This document shows positions 58,201 through 64,000 of a stretch of DNA of 64,000 bases, piece after piece. The DNA lies in contig NC_135170.1 in assembly GCF_041146795.1 (NCBI RefSeq), positions 31,483,533 through 31,547,532 of the forward strand, in the 5' to 3' direction. The notes under the pieces were generated by a model. That model saw nothing but the letters and a program-made list of their open reading frames with translations, was not told the origin of the DNA and made no database searches. The position numbers were made by a program, and so were the translations under genes. The stretch is from Maylandia zebra (taxonomy: Eukaryota > Chordata > Actinopteri > Cichliformes > Cichlidae). Position 1 is the first letter of the stretch. The number at the start of each line of letters is the position of its first letter.

Positions 58201-61200
58201 ATCAATGCAATGTTCTTCTGAGTCATCAGATTTATCCTGTGGTGAAACATTTCTAGCTCGAATTAAGAGAAAAGAGAGAGATCTTTTCAAGCTTTACAGT
58301 GTCATTTCCATCAGTAGGAGGGGAGGGATCACTTAATAGTTAAATATAAATAAGATGCACATCATATGTCATGGCCTTCACAGTCCCATATGTATCCATC
58401 TATCAGCTGGATACATATGGGAGATCTTTGGCTACAGGGTTACACCACATTCTCTTCATCAAAACACCAGATAAGAAGCTGTTTTGGTGAATATGGTTCA
58501 TTCCCTGCAGTGGGCTTCAGGACTTGAGCTATAGCACACCAAAAGCTTTTCCCTTTTAATTTCTCACTGATCTGTGTGCTTGCCATACAAGTTCAGCTTC
58601 TTTTGTCATGATGACTATCAACATAATTATGCAAACTGAAATGTAAATGACGGTCTAACCGCCAAAGGGTTTGTAAGGACAAGAAGGACATGGAAACCCA
58701 ACAGCATGTACAGCAGTTTAGCGCTCTGTGGTTCATGTAGATGTGAATGTCAGTTATAGTGCATTAAAAGAATAAAGCACTTTGATTTCTGCAAAGCCAG
58801 TTTGGCCAAATAGAGCTGACCTTTCCATTAACAGAAATTACCTAAAATCACTCCTCTGCATGAAGCCCAGTCGATGCCAGCACTTATTCCAGTCTGAAAT
58901 TGATCAGATCGCTGGCAGAAAGGGTCACGTGGCAATCACGTGGTGCAGCGGAGGCAGGTGAGGCTGCAGTGGACTCTCTAAAAAGGACAGTGATTTGGCT
59001 CGGTTAAGTGCATTTGAAGAGAGGATAGAAGAAGGCAGGAGCTGGGATGTGTGTTCATGGCAGTCATCAGCAAACATATTTATCTGGAAGAAAGTGATGA
59101 AGGAAGGGAGATGGGGAAGAAGGCAGGTGGGGCTGCAGAGAGTTTGGAGAAGCCTCCTCTGCTGCTGTGGACGCCAGGATGAGAACCTGGACATGGAAGC
59201 TCTTATTGTTGTACCGGTCAGTGGATCTTACTCATCACTGATTCAGTCACTGGTAATTTTCTGATTTGTGTTGGTCTGCATGTAAATGGTACTCGACATA
59301 TGAGTGGATTTGTGTTTTGCTCTTTTCTGCCACCCTGAAAGAAGAGTCCAGAGTTGTTTTTTAACCTCTTGCTGTTTTAGAATATTAGGTTTAGAATATT
59401 TTGAGCAATGCACCATTTATTATAAATTAAAGCCGTGTTCATGATGAAGTTCATCATCTGAGGTGGCATGGCACTATCAAAGGACATGCTGGGCTTTACT
59501 TTAAGGGTGCAGTGGGGTGTGGTTAATGTAAAAGTATCCCAGTGTCTATCTATTTATCACAGTACTGCTACACCTTATGGATTTTTGCAGCTTGTATTGT
59601 AAATACTTGAGATGGCACTAACAGTAATTATGAAAGCTACAGTTATTCTTGGGCTCTTGGGCTGTCGTGCACCATGTTTCCTGCAATAAATTCTGCTTGT
59701 TTTTCAGTTTCCCCAACCTTCGTCTTACTTGGTCAGCAACAGCTACCAGACTGTTTTAACATACACTCTTTTAACTCTCTCTTTAATTCTTTTAAGGCAC
59801 TATCAGTATGTTGGAATTTTTAAAAAATGACTGAAATTAGTTTTGGCTGTTTTGTAAAGAACATCATTTTCATTTTAACTAAGAAAATTGAAATTTCTTA
59901 TTAAATATTGCTTTATGGATAAAACCTGAAAATTGTTAAATTCTAATAATTAAACCGCAGTGAAAGCTGTTTAAATGATAACTTAAGATGCTGACTTACA
60001 GACCAAAAACATTTCACATTTTTATGTCAGAATTAAGTTATTGTTTTTGAATAAGGATAGTTGTTTGCTTTGTGAGAACTGTGCACTTACTTCCTTTACT
60101 CTCGTCTCAGACATTAGCTAATGTACACGCCTCCCCCTTTTTCCTGTTTTAATTGTATGCTTCATAAAGTACTCTATATAGTATTTATATTATACTTTCT
60201 GGCTATGGGCCTTGATCTTTCCTCCATTATTAATAACCTCCTCTGTATCCCATTGGCCTCTTATCAGGTGTTATCCCTCGGAGCTGACGTGCTGCCAGAG
60301 TACAAGCTCCAGGCCCCGCGCATCCACAAATGGACCATCCTTCACTACAGCCCCTTCAAAGCAGTATGGGACTGGGTCATCCTGCTGCTGGTCATCTACA
60401 CGGCCATCTTCACGCCATATTCTGCTGCCTTCCTTCTCAATGAAGCGGAAGAAGAAACACAGAGAAGAATCTGCGGCTACACCTGCAACCCACTCAATGT
60501 GGTGGACCTTGTGGTGGACGTCATGTTCATCGTGGACATCCTCATCAACTTCAGAACCACCTATGTGAACCATAACGACGAGGTGGTCAGCCACCCGGGA
60601 CGCATCGCGCAGCACTACTTCAAGGGCTGGTTCCTGATCGATATAGTTGCTGCCATCCCCTTTGACCTGCTCATATTTCGCTCTGGGTCTGAGGAGGTGA
60701 GAAAGCTATCGGAATATCACTTTGTGTTTCAGACAAAAGATTAAATGAAAAGTCTCCTTTTATAGCCTTTATGTGTAACAGATTTTTACAGTTTTGCAGT
60801 AAAACTGGAAAATTACTCAAAACACAACTTTTTTATTAAAGTCAAATACAGAAAGTCCCAAAATACAACCAACTAGGACATAAAACAGGTAACTCGGGAA
60901 CAGACTAGGGTGGATAAGTAGACACGCTGACAAACGCTGTAAGGGAGCAGCAATCACAGAGGGCAATCAGGGGAAATGGAAACAGCAGGAAAGTGAGGCA
61001 TATCCAAGATAATGATATACAAGAAGCAAAACAAAGCATGTAAAAAATAAGAGGCACAACACTGACACACACAGCAGCCTGGCACAGAGAAATATGAAGG
61101 AAAGCTAGGAAAATAAACCAAAATACAAGACTTATGTTTAAATAGCAAACTCTCAGCCTTAACAGAAACTGCCATCAGAAGTAGCCTCCAAACCCTGGCA

Positions 61201-63744
61201 TTATCAAAAAACAAATACCAATCAAAACTCAACTAAATAAACAAGTATACTAAACTCAAAATGCATGAACAACCCCCCCAGCGCCATGGCACTGCTGTTA
61301 TGAGTGGCAGCTCTTGGCCTTTTAACTCTTACTAAGTGAACCAACTAACGTGCCTGTGCTTTTTGTGCTACAAATGTAGCTATATTTGGTTTGGAGAAAC
61401 TTTTATCTGTGATGTCCTTTTCCTTTTACCAGTTTATGTAAAATTGATATTTTTATAATACTATGATGGAGTAATTATTGCAGGATAGCTGGAAGCATTA
61501 TGGACAAATTAGAAGTGTTTATATGCGTTTTAAGAAGATGGAAAACCCGCTGAGTTACACATGGTAAATGTCCAGTCTGCTAATAGCACTAACATTAAAT
61601 CTTCTCTGTCTTCAACAGCCTCAAACAACCACTCTTATTGGACTACTGAAGACGGCCAGACTTCTGAGGCTGGTGCGAGTGGCCAGGAAGTTGGATCGTT
61701 ACTCAGAATATGGAGCTGCTGTTCTTTTCCTCCTTATGTGCACCTTTGCCCTCATTGCTCACTGGCTGGCCTGTATCTGGTACGCCATCGGTAATGTGGA
61801 GCGTCATGGCTCTGCCCGCATTGGTGGCATGAAGATTGGTTGGCTGGACAATCTGGCCGACCAGATTGGGAAATACTATAATGACAGTGACCCAGCCTCT
61901 GGCCCTTCAATCAAAGACAAGTATGTTACAGCCTTGTACTTCACCTTCAGCAGCCTGACTAGTGTGGGCTTTGGCAACGTCTCACCCAACACCAACCCAG
62001 AGAAGATCTTCTCCATCTGTGTCATGCTAATCGGCTGTGAGTAGAAAGGAAAAGGATCAGAAACATGCAACACTTCAGACTTCGAATCATTGAAGTAGAA
62101 TCCAGAATATTTTGCTCTAACTCTGAAGCTCATCTTAGAAACTCTGGAGTAATTCAATTCTTCTTGCATATATTCAGTCACTTAGGTGATATTTCCTCAT
62201 TTTAATATGAGGAAAATTACAAAGATAATGTCAAACAAATCAGCAAGTTCAAGGAGAATCATGTCAAAATATTAGGTCAGTCACTGTTTGTTAGCTGGTA
62301 AAATAAGTCCTCCAAGATCTTACCTGTTTTTATGAGAACAACTTGTACTGTTTACATAAATCCAGTACATCCTGAGCATACATACAGCCTTTGCTAACCT
62401 ATTTTTTGATGGTACAGAGATAGACAGGAGAAATATAATCAAATTTATCACAACCCCAGGAGTAAATTGTTTCTGCCTTCTGTTCCATGCAGCTTTGATG
62501 TATGCCAGTATATTCGGAAACGTATCAGCCATCATTCAGAGACTTTACTCAGGCACGGCCCGCTACCACACCCAGATGCTGCGGGTCAAGGAGTTCATAC
62601 GTTTCCATCAGATCCCAGGAGGTCTGAGACAAAGGCTGGAGGAGTACTTCCAACATGCCTGGTCCTACACAAACGGCATCGACATGAATGCTGTAAGGAA
62701 ATGAAAAAACTTTGACTGCTGCCTTCCCCTTATGAGCATGCTTTCAAAGTGCAAACGTCAATGTGCACGTTCAAAGCACCTAACTGAAGTACAAATAATG
62801 TGTTACAATTTATAGAAACACTTGCTGTCCTCAAGTTCTCAAACCAGTTTTTCTGCATGTCCAGTGTTTGACCTACACTGGCTGCTTGCCGTATTCTATG
62901 CTGCTGCAATGGCCCAGTTTTTGTGTGGTGATCTTTTAATGTCATGTAGTTCTTAAAAGTAGTAATAAGTACAAATCCAGGCTTTGTTTGATGCACTTGC
63001 TCCCAGAAAAAAAAGTTTTCGTAATATTAAAATAAAACCTTTATAACACATTTTATTTCAAACGTTTTCAGAGACTTTTAGGGGCATCTTTGTGTTCATG
63101 GGGGTATAGCTCAGTGGTAGAGCATTTGACTGCAGATCAAGAGGTCCCCAGTTCAACTCTGGGTGCCCCCTCTTCATTTACAGACATTCATTGTTTCCGG
63201 TGTCTCATAGAGAGACCCACTTTTCAGATGTGATGTGCGTCATGTTGCTGGTTGGGACATCCCTGCTAACCAGAGCGCAAGAGCAGAATCAGTGCCTGCC
63301 AATTCAATGAGGGAATAGCTTATCAATTGTAGCTCTCATCCTGCATGCATCAATCTGATACTCTGCTCCCCTCCAGACCTTTTTCATGTGCTTTCACGTT
63401 ACTTCTTTTTTTATGTTACAGAAGCTTAAAAAAGAAACATAATATGAAGACAAAGTTAGATTTCCTATGTCCCATTTGTTTCTTCCTGCAGGTTTTAAAG
63501 GGTTTCCCTGAGTGTCTGCAAGCTGATATCTGCCTTCATTTGAACCGCAGCTTGTTGCAGAACTGCAAAGCTTTTCGAGGTGCTAACAAAGGCTGCCTGC
63601 GGGCTCTGGCCATGCGATTTAAGACCACCCACGCTCCGCCGGGTGACACCCTAGTCCACAGTGGGGATATTCTCACTGCCCTATACTTCATTTCCAGGGG
63701 TTCTATAGAGATCCTCAGGGACGATGTGGTGGTGGCCATACTGG
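43145..63744 (+). CDS. kcnh6: kcnh6, ERG-type voltage-gated potassium channel; coding span to window edge (partial)
   Basis: Ten exons join in phase to about 791 codons; the 3' end is outside the window. ERG channels carry the rapid delayed-rectifier K+ current in excitable cells. The N-cap [20 protein letters not shown] and PAS domain span about residues 1-135. A Ser/Arg-rich linker is followed by S1-S6 (from about 390). S4 contains [17 protein letters not shown] (512-528). The selectivity filter SVGFGN is at 616-621, and S6 has the aromatic pair equivalent to hERG Y652/F656 (Y644, F648). The C-linker follows, then the start of the cyclic-nucleotide-binding homology domain. It matches human KCNH6 and KCNH2 closely; DPASGPS after the turret, ILYYSKE in PAS and synteny with map3k3 favour kcnh6. 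Oddities are P10L in the N-cap, a 4-residue longer turret and a VTQVTQ duplication before S1. Confidence 0.9.
43560..44030 (+). mobile_element. LINE 3' tail with (ATTCT)n
   Basis: gcacttctggatggatgcaa, ttgccctgtacctgtgcatg and tgacaataaagttgaattct, followed by ATTCT units (about 43998-44022), form the standard 3' end of a teleost LINE (CR1/Rex1 or L2-like). The left boundary is approximate. It lies in kcnh6 intron 1. Confidence 0.7.
45186..45422 (-). mobile_element. tRNA-derived SINE, full length, minus strand
   Basis: On the minus strand the head reads GGGGCAGGGATAGCTCAGTA and carries an A box (TAGCTCAGTAGG, + coordinates 45400-45411) and a perfect B box (GGTTCGAATCC, 45357-45367). The body includes the reversed tttattgatccccatgggga, and the tail is (ATT)n at the left end. 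It lies in kcnh6 intron 1. A truncated relative is at 30632-30725. Confidence 0.8.
46587..46817 (+). CDS. kcnh6: kcnh6 exon 2 (PAS)
   Basis: It encodes [20 protein letters not shown] to [10 protein letters not shown], including [10 protein letters not shown]. The donor is GTAAGA. Confidence 0.95.
48314..48385 (+). tRNA. tRNA-Cys (GCA)
   Basis: This is a 72-nt cloverleaf. The acceptor stem GGGGGTG pairs with TGCCCCC (including G-T wobble). The D arm is GCTCAGTGGTAGAGC. The anticodon loop CTGCAGA sits in a TTGA/TCAA stem, and the T arm is CCTGG-TTCAAGT-CCGGG. The discriminator is T, and there is no intron and no encoded CCA. It looks functional. A TTTT (48407-48410) 22 nt downstream can stop pol III. 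It lies in kcnh6 intron 2, same strand, ending 35 nt before exon 3. Confidence 0.95.
48421..48570 (+). CDS. kcnh6: kcnh6 exon 3 (PAS end)
   Basis: It encodes [20 protein letters not shown] and the start of the linker. The acceptor is gtgtcaatag and the donor GTAAAG. Confidence 0.92.
48853..48956 (+). CDS. kcnh6: kcnh6 exon 4 (linker)
   Basis: It encodes [20 protein letters not shown] to VVVDYLQ, aligning with the RLKLPAL...VVVDVDL region of KCNH2. The donor is GTGAAT. Confidence 0.88.
49773..50082 (+). CDS. kcnh6: kcnh6 exon 5 (linker)
   Basis: It includes [20 protein letters not shown], matching [21 protein letters not shown]-type linker sequence of KCNH2. The donor is GTGAGT. Confidence 0.9.
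50636..51230 (+). mobile_element. RTE-type LINE 3' fragment, decayed
   Basis: It begins at the reverse-transcriptase box ([11 protein letters not shown], from the usual Y/FADD) and retains [27 protein letters not shown] and [24 protein letters not shown] sequence with stops and frameshifts. It ends with the family's usual 3' end (gtagcaacccctaaagggag, tagctgaaaaaag). It is 5'-truncated, in kcnh6 intron 5. Confidence 0.75.
51740..51942 (+). CDS. kcnh6: kcnh6 exon 6 (pre-S1 linker)
   Basis: It encodes [20 protein letters not shown] to [14 protein letters not shown]. The last VTQ is a 9-nt tandem copy of the one before it. The donor is GTAAGC. Confidence 0.92.
55767..55779 (-). promoter_or_regulatory. 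CTCF-like motif
   Basis: GCGCCCCCTGGCG matches the reverse complement of the CTCF core except one base. It is in kcnh6 intron 6. Confidence 0.35.
56747..56773 (+). CDS. candidate alternative first exon B of kcnh6 (weak)
   Basis: ATG opens a 9-codon frame (MSVKQKLQP) ending in a GTGAGT donor. Joined to the S1 exon it would read on in phase 0 into [14 protein letters not shown] pyrimidine-rich tract and cag lie directly before it, so it could also be an internal exon (then 28 nt and frame-shifting). The evidence is positional only. Confidence 0.2.
58384..58422. repeat. perfect 15-bp inverted repeat
   Basis: tcccatatgtatcca, a 9-nt loop, then the exact reverse complement. It is in kcnh6 intron 6. 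Confidence 0.95.
58926..58942 (+). promoter_or_regulatory. tandem canonical E-boxes
   Basis: CACGTG occurs twice with a 5-bp gap (each as TCACGTGG), about 155-170 bp before the ATG of the candidate intronic first exon. CACGTG is bound by USF, MYC/MAX, TFE/MITF and CLOCK:BMAL1 families. Confidence 0.5.
59097..59216 (+). CDS. candidate alternative first exon A of kcnh6 (ERG 1b-like)
   Basis: ATG at 59097 (G at -3) opens 40 codons. They start [20 protein letters not shown], then comes a CCC cluster, and they end EALIVVP at a GTCAGT donor in phase 0. Splicing to the exon at 60268 would give ...[16 protein letters not shown], a channel lacking the PAS domain. Mammalian KCNH2 has its 1b first exon in exactly this intron, with a short Arg-rich leader of similar length. 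The leader is not recognisably homologous. Against it: the donor is moderate, there are two out-of-frame ATGs in the 55 bp before it, and no transcript is in hand. Confidence 0.35.
60268..60696 (+). CDS. kcnh6: kcnh6 exon 7 (S1-S3)
   Basis: It encodes [20 protein letters not shown] through S1, CGYTCNP, S2-S3 ([19 protein letters not shown]) to [12 protein letters not shown]. The donor is GTGAGA. Confidence 0.95.
60830..61275. repeat. dispersed repeat copy (third member)
   Basis: It contains aagtcccaaaatacaaccaa and caatcaggggaaatggaaac, and is A-rich with many short CA phrases, like the copy at 3.1-3.8 kb. It is in kcnh6 intron 7. Confidence 0.5.
61619..62036 (+). CDS. kcnh6: kcnh6 exon 8 (S4, S5, turret, pore, S6 start)
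   Basis: It encodes [21 protein letters not shown]5 ([20 protein letters not shown]), a turret with 4 extra residues, the pore helix and filter [13 protein letters not shown], and early S6. The donor is GTGAGT. Confidence 0.96.
62493..62692 (+). CDS. kcnh6: kcnh6 exon 9 (S6 and C-linker)
   Basis: It encodes [20 protein letters not shown] to [10 protein letters not shown]. The donor is GTAAGG. Confidence 0.95.
63100..63171 (+). tRNA. tRNA-Cys (GCA), second copy
   Basis: This 72-nt cloverleaf differs from the copy at 48314 at only a few positions. It has the same anticodon loop CTGCAGA and a fully paired T stem (CCCAG/CTGGG). It lies in kcnh6 intron 9, same strand. No TTTT follows closely (a TTT run is about 25 nt downstream), so termination may be less efficient. 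Confidence 0.95.
63492..63744 (+). CDS. kcnh6: kcnh6 exon 10 (C-linker and cNBD start)
   Basis: It encodes [20 protein letters not shown] to [18 protein letters not shown]. The donor is GTGAGC. The window's last two bases (AG after a pyrimidine tract, 63999-64000) look like the acceptor of the next exon. Confidence 0.95.
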
Positions 63745-64000
63745 GTGAGCTGCAAGTTGCTAATAAAGAGCTTTTTATTATTACTTGTTAACACTTTAAG
63801 AAAAATCATTTCATTTTCCATTTAGTTAAAATAATTATGACCAGAATACAATTTTCAAGGTTAAACAAAAAAATTCACCTATTTTTGGGCAAAACCAGTT
63901 TAATTTGTTTATATTTATCTGATTATGAAATGTTTTTTAGCTGTTTTATTTTGCAGTCCTGTTTGTTTTCCACTCACTTGTTCTTTCTCTTCCTGCAAAG

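Larger units (their letters stand above)
51943..60267 (+). other. kcnh6 intron 6 (8.3 kb)
   Basis: No other gene is recognised. Contents worth noting are two candidate alternative first exons (56747-56773 and 59097-59216), a CTCF-like motif, a 15-bp hairpin and an AT microsatellite near 57340-57371. The rest is AT-rich sequence without visible repeats I can name. Confidence 0.6.

Overview
The window is vertebrate nuclear DNA, almost certainly from a ray-finned fish and probably a percomorph. It has small exons split by GT-AG introns, Tc1-like and hAT-like elements, and teleost-type LINE and SINE debris. Three complete or near-complete genes and the tail of a fourth lie on the + strand. The order is limd2 (last exon, at the left edge), map3k3 (complete coding region, 16 coding exons), gfap (complete, 9 exons) and kcnh6 (10 coding exons, running off the right edge).

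Region by region. 1-105 is the last coding exon of limd2. 106-5400 is its 3' flank, with a dispersed repeat, a hAT-type MITE, a truncated Tc1 copy and a GT/GC tract. 5400-6870 is the GC-rich promoter and noncoding first exon of map3k3. 6869-11919 is its first intron, with a decayed reversed LINE and a perfect 29-bp hairpin. 12006-23834 is the map3k3 coding region and its 3' UTR runs to about 26320. 26320-32390 is intergenic, with poly-G tracts, a large tetranucleotide array, a LINE tail interrupted by a near-perfect 251-bp MITE hairpin, and SINE debris. 32398-37095 is gfap with a TATA promoter and a very short predicted 5' UTR. 37100-42650 is intergenic with no recognised gene. 42760-64000 is kcnh6, whose introns hold two intact tRNA-Cys(GCA) genes, a SINE with intact pol III boxes, LINE fragments and an 8.3-kb intron before the S1 exon.

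The genes are not a pathway. Map3k3 (MEKK3) is a MAP3K with a PB1 and a kinase domain, Gfap is the astroglial type III intermediate filament, and Kcnh6 is an ERG-type voltage-gated K+ channel. limd2, map3k3 and kcnh6 belong to a neighbourhood also found together in human 17q23. gfap maps elsewhere on human chromosome 17, so its place here looks like a lineage rearrangement.

The most interesting signal is in the large kcnh6 intron. A 40-codon open segment (59097-59216) ends in phase with a GT donor and could splice to the S1 exon. Twin CACGTG E-boxes lie just upstream. This is where mammalian KCNH2 has its 1b alternative first exon, which makes a PAS-less channel. Two further points are a tRNA-Cys gene pressed against a kcnh6 splice acceptor, and a 4-residue turret insertion plus a VTQ duplication in the channel.
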